Part shown: positions 36,724-47,460 of the stretch, piece after piece
How the letters are laid out: the number at the start of each line of letters is the position of its first letter
Position numbering within the stretch: position 1 is the first letter of the stretch
Origin: Oscheius tipulae
Lineage: Eukaryota; Nematoda; Chromadorea; Rhabditida; Rhabditidae
Length of the DNA stretch: 64,000 nucleotides
Direction of reading: 5' to 3'
Assembly (NCBI GenBank): GCA_037178975.1
Contig: JASJZH010000002.1
Coordinates: forward strand, 4,402,001 to 4,466,000
Position numbers and translations under genes: made by a program
The notes under the pieces: generated by a model
What the model saw: only the letters and a program-made list of their open reading frames with translations
Databases searched by the model: none
Told to the model about the DNA's origin: nothing

Positions 36724-37286
36724 ATGGACTATCTCTCTATACACGATGACGACACTTCAGTTGCCTCCTCGGACAATTCGAGGGGATTCTCCAGATCTGC
36801 CAGGAAAAGGTAAGACTTTCGGTTCGAGACCCTCAAAGATATTGGGACTGTTCGATGGAAACTAGTGTCTATCCCTGTTAGTGGAAACGCATGTTCCCTC
36901 GGCAAACAATCCCCTTCGAACCCGAGTAGCCAAAAAGGGACGGGTGTTCTTCCAGCTCGTTACAAATCAAGGCTGCTCTAATGCGTCGTCTCGACGAATG
37001 ACCCCTCCTTCCATTTGGGTTCGTCTTCTCCACCCCTCTTGAGAGAGTATTTTCCTTTTCGCATAAGTAATAAGCGCCATTAGAAGAAACTGCCGTGTCT
37101 CTAGCAACAGCTGCACACCTTCCAGCATGAAGAGAGCACCCAGGCCGTTGAGGCGCAGTGCTACCACTAGGTAACTTCTTGGACAGTTAGACACAAACAG
37201 CTCCTTGTTATCTTATGAAAAAGAGAGATTTCAGGTCATCCGTGCGGATGTTCTACGATGAGAGTACATTTGCCGATAGGAAAGCT
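36724..37286 (+). CDS. two putative 5' exons, possibly of the Shaw-type channel
   Basis: Exon 36724-36809 begins with ATG right after TCCTTCCAG and encodes MDYLSIHDDDTSVASSDNSR, then GFSRSARK, with donor AAAAG/GTAAGA. Exon 37235-37286 (acceptor TTTCAG) continues in phase: RSSVRMFYDESTFADRKA, donor GCT/GTGAGT at phase 0. The next exon with the same phase and strand is the T1 exon at 41152, which would give [18 protein letters not shown]. The intervening 3.9 kb shows no other gene. This would supply a charged N-terminal tail to the channel. The link is inference; the exons could belong to another small gene. Confidence 0.45.
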
Positions 37287-38007
37287 GTGAGTTCTTCTGC
37301 CTATTTTCAGTGTTTAGGACAGTAAATGACTCTCCAATTCTGCAAGGTAGTCAAGCTCTATGTCCTCTCTTTCCAGTTACTAAAAGGCATTCACTCCCCA
37401 GCTTGACCCAGGTGAAAATTTTAAATTGTTTCCAGAAAGCTTTCAAGTCCGCTCCGGCTATCTCTTACCACTGATAAACTATAAATAATTCCAGTGTACT
37501 CCTACTTATCTAGTATAGCCATCACGCAGCCACGTTTTCAGCTGAAAAAAGGCTCCTAGAGTAAGAGTCCCTTAGTGAGGACCGCTTCTGAACTGACGAG
37601 CTCGAAAAGACTTTCTTTCCGGACGGGTTAGGTTAGTGTAGCTGCTCTTTGTGAGAGCTTAATTTGATCTCTAGGCGGCAGAAAGACAACTCCGTTGTCT
37701 GTCTATCTCTCTCAGCGGTGTCTTCCTCTTTTTCTCTTTTGAACACTGCCAGGAAATTGACGGGATGGGAACAGAGAGCTGCCATTTGGTGTCTCTCCTC
37801 CTCTCTCATCAAAACGAGCTGTCATTTTCCATAATTAGAGTCATTTACTAATTACTTCCCGCTGCTCCTCTCACATTCCATGACACATTGGGGCGGATTG
37901 GAAGATCAGAGAGAGAGAGAGAGTGTCGCGGAGCGGTAATGGAGAGGTGCTCGAAGTTCTGCATGAAATCTGATAGCTGGAATCTGCGACTCACTCACTC
38001 TGCTCCT

Positions 38008-38008
<1 letters not shown>

Positions 38009-38032
<24 letters not shown>
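38009..38032. repeat. (GA)n simple repeat
   Basis: Uninterrupted GA dinucleotide run of about 24 bp, followed by a purine-rich stretch. Confidence 0.9.
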
Positions 38033-38042
<10 letters not shown>

Positions 38043-39580
38043 AGGGCAGAACCACATGGGCGTCGGCCTAGGATTACTAACTCGATTCCTCTCTTTTTCC
38101 AATTTTTCATTTCTCCAACTCCAGTTCTTTATCATTTCCCTAAGTCTTCAATTAAACCACTTCCTCCAGTTCCTCCAGGCGTCTCCGCATCTCTGCCTGC
38201 TAGGGGTGGATGAAGCAGAAAGAGGTCCAGTCTAGTTTTACCATTTCGTACCTACGGTATTCGTCCCCTTCTGGAACCCCCCTCACTTCTCTTTGCTGAG
38301 ACTCAAAGGCTTGTTCCTCCTGATCCTCCGGGCTCTAAGATTTTTGATATTAAAAAAACTTTCAAGGCTTTTGTGGATTACAGGATTTCAAGAATCAAAT
38401 CAGTCTACAGACTTGAACAGATTGTCCAAAGCTTTGACGAATTTCATAAAACGAGTATCAAAATCTCTGCAGCAGCCTCGTATACTCTCGTGTTCCAGAG
38501 GATTCACCCTTTTCTGACGACTAATTCCACTTCATCACAGCCCGCGCGACGTGCTTTAATCGTCCTTTAAAAGAGAGAAAGTTTTAAGTCTTTCCTTCTT
38601 GACGAAGAGCAAGTGGACTGGCGGGTGTCAAGATCAACAGAACTGATTATGGAGAGGAAGTCTAAGTACCTGTCTCCCGTCTCTTTTTTTACTGTGATCA
38701 AACCTCTGTCTCCATTAATTTTCTCATGGCGCGTCAGCAGGCAAACGAGAGAGGAAGAGCCCCCATGTTCCTAAGGGTGGGTGTAAAGCTGTCAAAATAT
38801 GTTTCCTCCGCCGCAACATGGTCCCGATTTCCCAGGTGCTAATCACAGAAGGCAATCAGTCTTTCAGGTATTTTTTTCTATTGTGACTTCTAGCTAGAAT
38901 GCACTCTCTGATAAAAGCGGATTCGGGCGGAACACTCAAATTTGCATCTGTGCCCTCCCGGCCTTCCCTATAAGCCACTTTTGCGCAAAAGGAGGCTGCT
39001 TCTTCTATCCATAGAACCCTTTATGTTTGGGAGAGATATTTCTGGCCTTTAGATTCGAAGTAGAACTGATGATAATAAAACTTGTAGTCATGTTCAGATG
39101 CTGTCCGACCGTAGACTGTCTCCTCAATCATCCAATTGTTTTTGAATTTTTTGGGGGATTCAAAAGCCTGGTTCTCTGAATTGTTGCTTTGTGCATGTTA
39201 CTGCTACTAGTTTTTTCGCGGCTACCAATAGATGCTGCCGGAAACAGCTGCTTCATCGAGACTACAATTGATGACAGCCGGCTGTCAATGAGACCAATTG
39301 TACAATTGACCTTTGTTTTTGGTGACAGAGTTAAAAAGTTAATTGAGTCAGACTTAACTACTCCTTTTTATGATACCGTGGATTGATTATGTCTTTGTAC
39401 TTAACCTCACGTCATGCCTTCTGCTCCGGGTACGCCAACTCCTAGGAAGGTGAAGGCTTGAAAATTGATTGTTCCCTCCACAGTGGTTAATTAAACAAAC
39501 TTTTGACATGACTTTGTATAGGAAACAGGCATCTACGCCTCTTTCCAAATAGCAGAATTTTCCAAGCTTTTCCCATCTCT

Positions 39581-39665
39581 GACTTGTCAACTAAACTCTT
39601 GTCATGCCAGGACTTGCCAGCTTTTGCTTCCTGGTCACGAACAGACGGATGGACGGACGCTTTAG
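39581..39665. repeat. dispersed repeat, member 1
   Basis: Contains GACTTGTCAACTAAACTCTT, then GGACTTGCCAGCTTTTGCT, a C/GGTCACG motif and GACGGATGGACGGACGC. Resembles 42963-43050 and more weakly 60181-60300. Confidence 0.5.
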
Positions 39666-41151
39666 TAGTAGAGTGATAATCGCTTCCTACGTCGTAACTT
39701 GCCTAGCACCTCTTCCAGAAACCATTCGTTCCTTCTTGGCTCTCTGTTCATCTGTAGTCTGTCGTATCGTACTATTCTCGTGTAGTATGCCATCTCTTAC
39801 GATAGGGACAGTCCTTTGCTAGTCGTCTGAACTGACCATGAGAAGAATCGACGAGTTCACGAACACCAGAGAAATAACAAAGTAGCTCGAGAGAACATAT
39901 TCAAAGATCTTGTTGTGGTTTAAAGCCCCGAAGCTCGAATTTCTTCTCAGTTCGCACCTCGGCTCTTTCTCAAATGTTCTTCCTCGATCTACTGCCGAAA
40001 GTAAGTCGCAGAGAAAGGAGTCCAGATAGCCGTAATTGTCAGCAAATTGCCGTCTTTCTCTTCCTCTCTCTTTGGTCCCGCTTCTACTTCTGGCTCTATT
40101 TACCTTTCTGATTGATTCCTCGAAATTCTCCCCCTACGTTTTTAGAACTCTCTCCTGCTGTGCAGGACAATTGCCAGAGAGCTCGTTGCAATCTTTCACA
40201 CGTAATTTCACTCTTTTTGGATGCGAGAGAATTCCGGAGAGATCGGAGAGAACAGTTGAACTAAGATATGAGAAGAGATTGACTATCATGATACAGTACA
40301 GAAACAGTTGACAGAGGTCATGTTCAAGGGAAGATCCCTTTGAAATGTCCTTTCTCTCAATTTTTCGGCTCATCCGTCTTCTCATCGCCTCGTCTTCTGT
40401 GCATCCCCTCCAATTATCCCGACTCAATCACTGTAATCAGTCTCTAGTCCAAGAGAGCCATTATCCCGTCTAGGGGTGTGGCTGCTTTTCGATGTTTCCT
40501 TCTCCAAAGGTGGGAGGGGTTCTTCCTGTCGTTCTACTGGTCTCTCTCCTTCGTTTCAAAAATGAGCATAAAGCGAGAAGACCATCCTTCTCTGGGCAGA
40601 ACTAGGGTGAGTCACTAGAGCCCTTTACAGTTCTTAGTCTCTCTTGTACTGTGTCTGATCCTTTTGCGATCAATGTGCCTAGCACCTCTTCCAGAAACCA
40701 TCCATGGTTAGGTTTCTACGGGGAATGATTGGCCTGAGATTAGTTCAAAAACATCAGAAGGTTGGCCCAAATCTTTCACTTTGTCATATTTTGTTGTTCC
40801 CAGGGAAGGGCGACACTCTCGTCTCACTAAATCCTGACAAGTGGCCTCTACGTTCCCATCTAACCCTGAACGAAACAACGAGGAAGAGAGTGAGGGTCGA
40901 TGACAAAAAAAACAATCATACGAGAGACGAACCAATTCGGGTCGAGTTCAAATTAGGTGTGTCGGTCGGGCTGGAGAAACATATAAGTGTGTCCTCACTT
41001 CGGAGACCACTTCATTGTTATTCCGATTGCTTCTCTCCTTCCCTCGAGACATGTCCTCCTTTCATTTTCGGAGCTTATCAACTAATTCTAAGAGAATATT
41101 TAATAATCAAAACAGAAATATTTACAAGGAATGATCGAAGGAGATTTTCAG

Positions 41152-43481
41152 AGTTGGATGGACACGGAGCACCGTGTCATTCTCAACGTAGGCGGAATTC
41201 GACACGAAACTTACACACATGTGCTCAAGAAGATCCCTGCAACGAGACTTTCCAGGTAATGGTATTGTATGCAGACCACAAAATTTTTAGATTGACTCCA
41301 AACTTGGCTAATTACGACCCAGTCTTAAATGAGTACTTTTTCGATAGACATCCCGGTGTCTTTGCTATGATTTTGAATTACTACAGAACAGGTAATTCAA
41401 ACATTTCCAAATCATTTGCTGTCTTAGGAAAATTACATTACCCTACAAACGTATGCGGCCCGCTTTTTGAGGAAGAACTCGAGTTTTGGGGACTTGATGC
41501 GAATCAAGTTGAGCCATGCTGTTGGATGACATACACACAACATCGGTCTGTCTTTTGTTTCATCTGTTCGAATATGAAATTTCAGAGACACACAGGATAC
41601 TTTGGCTGTCATCGAGTCATTGGATCTTGATGGAGACCCTCCGACACAGGAAGAGGTTCGTCTTACCTGGGCAGTCTGACTTCAGCGGGGGAGGAATAGG
41701 TTGCAGAGATTTGGACTCGTTGAACTAGATCCATTCTTATACGAAAAAGTTTCAGATAGCGAAAAAGTTCGGTTGGGAAGACGATTACTACTCTGGAACG
41801 CTATCCAAATGGCAGCAGTTGAAACCGAGGATATGGGCTCTCTTCGACGAGCCTTGGAGTTCTCAGTATGCTCGAGTGAGTCTGAATAATTAAACTGGTC
41901 AAAACGCTTTCACTCCCAAAGCTTCGAGGGCATCAAAAGAATCCAACAGAGACAGTTTGAGCATGTGCATGTTTAACAGACTTTCGTGTACTCACGCTTA
42001 CTGTAACTGAGATCATAACACGCTCTCCGCTAACCTCTTTTCTTACTACGAAAGGATAAAACTTCATTTGCAGATAATTTCGTGCTGTTCCGTCTTTTTC
42101 ATTCTAGCCTCCACGATCTCCTTCATGCTCAAAACTCATCCCAGCTTTCAGATTCCTCAGATTACAGGTGGTTCATCTCTCATAGGGTTCATACTCAATA
42201 CATTTTAGTGGAGTATGGTATTCGATTAATGCAAGGAGAAGGATTCTCTTCCTTTGCCAAGGCTATTGGCACTCACAAACCCTACACTGCTCCTCATCCC
42301 AATTTCTTCTACGTCGATCTGATCTGCAACATTTGGTTCACTCTGGAGCTGGTCGGTCTCTCTTCTACAAGTACTAAACAGAATCTTCAGCTGATAAGAA
42401 CCATGTTCTGTCCATCCATCCACCGCTTCCTCCGGTCTCCTTTGACTCTGATAGACGTCATCTCGACCTCTGCTTTCTACTTCGAGTGGCTGCTCCATGC
42501 CATTCTTATACAGACAGGTTGATTTCTCTTGCAACTTTTCACAATAGCAATATCAGGATCTCTAGTCACGATCGACTTCCTCTCAATGATTTGTGTCTTG
42601 AGGCTCTTCAAACTGACTCAACACTTTTCCGGACTGAAAATTCTCATCCAAACTTTCAAGGTAATACTGAAAACTCTCAAGTATTACTCTTTCCTCAGGC
42701 CTCTGCAGAAGAGTTGGCTCTTCTGGTCTTCTTCGTTCTTCTAGCTATCGTCATCTTTGCTGCTCTGGTGTACTATGCCGAGAGGAGTCAACCGAACCCA
42801 GAGAATCAGTTCACGAGCATTCCTGCTGGTCTTTGGTGGTCAGTTTAGACTTTCTACCAGCAGTCTACAAAGGCTTTGCCGTCCCTTAGTCTTGACTAGG
42901 CATTGATCACAGGCGGCTGCGCCGCTTCTCCAATTCCAAAGTTCTCAAGTTCCGCCTAACGCTGACTTGCCGACTAAACTCTTGATACAATAACTTGCCA
43001 GCTTTTTGCTCGTGGTGACGCACGGACAAACAGACGCCATTGCGCTTTTCTAGAAAGAGATAAGCCATTTAGTAATCTTCAGGAGTCTGATCACCATCTC
43101 GACCGTGGGCTTTGGAGATATGGTTCCGAAAACGTACCTGGGAATGGTTGTCGGGTCTCTCTGTGCTCTCATGGGTGTCTTGGTACGACTTTATCCTTCA
43201 AATCTAAAAGTCTCATTCAGACCATTGCTCTCCCAGTTCCCGTCATCGTGTCCAATTTCTCCAACCTTTATTCTCATTCCCAAGCAAGAGCGAAGTTGCC
43301 TAAGAAGAGAAGACGTGTCTTACAAGCACATGAGGTCAAGCCGACGATGTTGGGAGTGAACAAAGCTCATCCGAAGCATCGGAAGAAGAGCAGCACAGCC
43401 AACGTGGCTGCCCAGATGAACAACAGTCGTGCCCATAATGGCGGTCCTCCTCAGGAACATTCGCGAAAACTTATCCCCTAG
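41152..43481 (+). CDS. Shaw: Shaw-type (Kv3) voltage-gated K+ channel, T1 plus pore cassette A
   Basis: Plasma-membrane K+ channel subunit. T1 exons carry [59 protein letters not shown] (the Zn-binding Shaw/Shab/Shal T1 signature) and [20 protein letters not shown], ending at donor CGA/GTGAGT (41871). Cassette A starts at 42074 with S1 ([20 protein letters not shown]). S2 is [21 protein letters not shown]3 [17 protein letters not shown]4 [21 protein letters not shown]5 [20 protein letters not shown], filter [15 protein letters not shown], and S6 [15 protein letters not shown] basic tail ends at 43481. The first ATG in T1 is 41158; the two exons at 36724-37286 may precede it. S4 lacks one of the usual Arg residues, and the filter is GFGD rather than GYGD. 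A dispersed repeat lies in the pore intron. Confidence 0.9.
42963..43050. repeat. dispersed repeat, member 2, in the channel pore intron
   Basis: GACTTGCCGACTAAACTCTT, ACTTGCCAGCTTTTTGCTCG, then GGTGACGCACGGACAAACAG. Similar to 39581-39665 and 60181-60300. It enlarges the intron 42838-43081 well beyond the usual 35-60 nt. Confidence 0.5.
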
Positions 43482-43610
43482 ACAACTTTTGGTCTTTCTA
43501 TGAAGCGGGTCCAGTCCAATGCTTTCCTTTTTCGGGTTTCAACGATCTCCCACCTTTTTCTATGAGCTACGATTGTCAGTACAGGTCTCTCATAGCGCTT
43601 TGTGTGATCC

Positions 43611-43616
43611 AATAAA
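43611..43616 (+). promoter_or_regulatory. poly(A) signal after channel cassette A
   Basis: AATAAA lies 130 nt after the cassette A stop and before cassette B. Its presence means cassette B needs read-through past this site. Confidence 0.55.
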
Positions 43617-43795
43617 ACGAATTTGTGCCCTGACCGTTTTCAGAAAACAGAATGTCCTCGTCGTAGTGTGGTGAGTTGAGCATGTGCTTGAACCACTAAC
43701 AACAATCGTAATACTATGGAAGGTTATATCTATTCGATTCAAATACCATGGAGCAAAGGGGAAATTTTTCCTCTTAGATGCGTCCTTATTTTCAG

Positions 43796-44958
43796 ATAAT
43801 CTCGTTGATCAACATCTTCTTTGTCATCGTCTCCATTGTCTGTTTTTGTCTGAAGACTCATCCTTCTCTTCGGATACCCGACATACAAATTGGAACCGTC
43901 AACTCGACTGTTTTCTACGTTAGCAAGGACGCAACCAGGTAACTTTCCATCAAAGTATTCGAAATCTCTTTCCAGGCCGCATCCATCCTTTTTCTATGTT
44001 GAACTGATTTCGAACGTTTGGTTTACGGGCGAGTTCGCTCTGCGAATGTTCTTCTGTCCGAGCATCCTGTTCTTTTTGAAGATGCCAGTCAATATAATTG
44101 ACTTTATCGCCACGATCAGCTTCTATATTGACTGGGGGCTCGACTCGGCCTTCTCTGGGTCTAACAGGTTTTGTTCCCTTTGACTCTGAACAATGTATTC
44201 CAGGGACTCCGTCGAATTCTTCTCCATTATCAGGATTCTGAGGCTGTTCAAGTTGACTCAACATTCTACCGGACTGAAGATCTTGATACAGACCTTCAAG
44301 GCTTCTGCACAGGTTTCAGTCTGTTCTTCAGACTCTGACAAATGCTCTTTAGGAACTCTTCCTTCTGGTCTTCTTCGTTCTGTTGGGAATTGTCATATTC
44401 GCCGCGCTGGTCTACTATGCCGAAAGGGTAGAGGACAATCCTGACAATCATTTCGATTCGATCCCAGTCGGTCTCTGGTGGGCTGTCATCACGATCTGTA
44501 CAATAGGTAATGTTCTCTAGATTGCAGAATATAGAAGTATTAAGGGTTCGGAGACCTGGTTCCGAAAACATATTTGGGAAGGATCGTCGGATCCGTCTGT
44601 GCTCTTATGGGAGTACTGACCATCGCTCTTCCCGTTCCTGTCATTGTATCGAATTTTGCTATGTTTTACAGCCATGCCCAAGCGAGGTGAATGATTTTAT
44701 TAACATAAATACTTAACTGTTTTCAGATCAAAGCTTCCCAAGAAGCGGAGAAGAGTCCTTCAACCCCATGAGATCAAGCCAGTTGTTGGCAGATCGACTA
44801 CTGCTACCCTTCTGAGTTCAATTGGACCGAAAAGGACGGGAATGGCTGACGGAATTGGGGCTGCTTTTGCAGCAGCACCTCTTCTGGTCTGTCCAGATGA
44901 ACATGTTACCGGAAAGAAAAGTCCCATTTTGTCGAGGAAGTCGAACAAGATGCTTTGA
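43796..44958 (+). CDS. Shaw: Shaw-type K+ channel pore cassette B (no T1, no start codon)
   Basis: A second complete S1-S6 and C-terminus set, beginning right after TTTTCAG at 43796 with ATA ATC TCG, the same phase and nearly the same codons as cassette A. S1 is [21 protein letters not shown]2 [21 protein letters not shown]3 [17 protein letters not shown]4 [21 protein letters not shown]5 [20 protein letters not shown]. The filter, split by an intron, reads [16 protein letters not shown]6 is [14 protein letters not shown]. The C-tail [20 protein letters not shown] ends at TGA 44956-44958. No T1 exon or plausible initiator lies between 43481 and 43796. It is best read as an alternative 3' half of the upstream gene, spliced from the T1 donor at 41871. 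It could instead be a partial duplicate that is not expressed. Confidence 0.82.
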
Positions 44959-47460
44959 CAAGGTCGTCTCTCATTATCAGATCTCATATCATGCTTTGTG
45001 AACAGTAAACCAGTTTTATCAGACTTTTAATAGAGACGGTCGGTACATAATGAGCATAGAGTAATTTTTCCCAGACAAACCCTCTGGAGATAGCTGGCTA
45101 ACAACTGGTCAAGTATTAAAACTACGGAGACAGGTGTTTCGGATCACGAGGTCCTCACAACTTTGCAACCGATAAAAGGGAACATCTGGTACCGGAGTGC
45201 ACTTTTCTGCCAAGGAACGTGTAATCTAATTGGCCACCGGGCCGCCAGAGTCGAGTGTAAAGCGTGGCTGTCTCGAAAACGGCGGACAGAATTCATTCGA
45301 CGGAAGGAGAGAGAGAGAAAGAGTCCGTGGCTCCCCGGCCTTTTGACTAATCCCACGAGGGATTCGATTCTCGCGCGGCAAGACACTACTCTTCTCTCCT
45401 CCCGGAATCGAGTCTTTCCTAATTCTCTTTTCTACGACCTTTCCGACACACACACTATACAAACGGAACTCGAAGGTTCAGTTTTTGCCAGCTCGTATCA
45501 GTTACACGAGGTGGGCCGGAGGTCGAAGAAGTTCTTTCCCTAGCCTCTCTCAGTGCTTCTTTTCCGGAGCCGGAGATCGTTTGACTCCTTTTGTGTCATA
45601 ATCTGATTGTCTGATTGACGTCTCCCTCGTACATTTGACCATCCGACTGCTGTTCTGTTTCACCATTGTTGCTCTTCGCTAAACCGGCATACCATTTCAC
45701 ATCCCTCAAATCAAAACTTTTCTTTCTCAATGATCACTTCCTTCACGAAACACAGCTTGTACATTCTCTTGACTTGCTAATAACAAACTTTAACTACAAA
45801 CTTGCAAGCTTTTCAGTGTCCAATTGATAAGTTTCTTCTAAGCTAGGACTCTTAAAATGTTATCTTTAGTTTCTTCTGGCTGAGTTTCTCTCAAATGGAA
45901 CAAGAAGAGCCACCGCCCTTCCTAAATTTTGATCCCGCCCCGTTCCAATTTCCCCCTCTTCCACACTTTGTAAGGACCATCTTCTCGCATGTCCTCTGTC
46001 TCTGCACAAGGGTCCATGGCCTAATTGTTCCGGTTAATTCGGGGCTCTAGTCTCTCCATCGATTCCGTGAGTGCTTTGGAGTGGAGGTGCTGCGTGTGCT
46101 TCAGTGTAATCGGCGAGTCATTGATCCATCTCACAGTTTTTAGAGTTCAAACGAGTAAAGAACACTGTATTGAACTAGTTCAGTTCGTATGAGATAGGAA
46201 TTCAGAACCCGTACCTTTTCGGGAGGATGTTGACCCTTCCTTCTGAATAATTCAGCCGCGAGTCTTTTCTCTTGGACACTACGAGCAGACAGAGAGCCAG
46301 AAAAAGAATTGATCTGTCTTAAAACATTTCGTTGTAGGGCTGAGCCTGTCATGTCCATCAACTTTTCGGGCCCTTCACATCCCCCGGGGCCGTTGGCTCT
46401 GATTCAAAACTTGCGACTGATTCGATTCCATTCCATCTCTTTTCACTACGAACAAAGTACATTAAGGCGGAGTCCTTTCTCAAGTTTCGGAGCAAGTAGC
46501 ACCTTCTCCTATTTCTCTCTCCATCTTATCCACACTTTGTACAATTAATCGGGCTGTCAGACTGTGTAAAGAGCTATGAGTGGCTCATCCGTAAAGTTAT
46601 GCCAACGTGTAAACTTGACAGAATAACTCTTTGTTAAGTGCTCTTGGAAGAGACACTTTTTTGGTATGGACCAAAATAATATCCAATTCAAAATGTTCTT
46701 CTGAAAACTGATATCATATGTCAAATCCAGAGACCCATTTTCAAAGCAATATCTCCAAAATTATCTACTATGTCATTCTAACTCTTTCTCCTAGCCTAAA
46801 GATTCCTTTCCAAAAACTCCTCCCCTCCTAGTTATTCCAGCGTCAACTTCATCCCCATTTAATGATCTCGATTGACGACTTCCCGAATGCCAACAATTCC
46901 ACGTGTTGCATCAGAGGCAATTGTCTCAGTCTCTGCGCTGTCTCTTTCTTCTCTTTCTATCCGTATCAAACACATTTATCACCTGTGACCGACTGAGGTG
47001 TGAGCTCAAGTGATTAACGATGTTGTCCTGAGACTCTCACGCCTCCTGTTTCTCTATCTCTCCCTCTGCTCTTTTTGTTCCGATTTGTAGTGTGATTAGG
47101 AAGAACAAAAAGAACTTCTTGGCCAGTTGGCCCGGCTCTGATCAGCACACGGCGCATTATGATGGATGGATGGGTTGGAGAGGTGCGAACCGAAAGATAG
47201 CTTAAGCCGTTCCGTGATGGATACGGCCTTAGCGGAGACTGAGTCTTCGTCGATAGCGCGCTCTCCTCTCTGATTGTTCGGTTACCCTGCGGGCCCTCTT
47301 TGCGCAGAGACCTCTTTTGTTCGAAAGCCTTTTTCGCTCTTCTCTAAAGAGTTTTTTAAGGCGATGTGGTGAGACTGCCCTCGCGAAGGATCTCGACTCC
47401 TACGCAGAGATATAAACGCAAGTTTTATTCCTAAAAGTTAGTATGAATATCTTTAGGTCA
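44959..47460. other. intergenic, no supported gene
   Basis: About 2.5 kb. The longest frame (45163-45543, 126 codons) has no domain, no hydrophobic segment of note and no splice partner. No RNA gene or repeat recognised. Confidence 0.45.

Larger units (their letters stand above)
37287..41151. other. probable long intron or intergenic region with repeats
   Basis: Contains a (GA)n run (38009-38032), a dispersed repeat near 39581-39665 and a 26-bp direct repeat (39700-39725 and 40676-40701, TGCCTAGCACCTCTTCCAGA then AACCAT). Open frames at 40704 onward merge into the T1 exons in other frames and are not credible upstream of 41152. Confidence 0.45.

Noticed and set aside
36815-36840. GGTTCGAGACC, a tRNA B-box-like match
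   Set aside because: The flanking bases do not form a T stem and no acceptor or anticodon arm is present.
45163-45543. 126-codon plus-strand frame
   Set aside because: No recognisable domain, no splice partner and no start context; probably chance.
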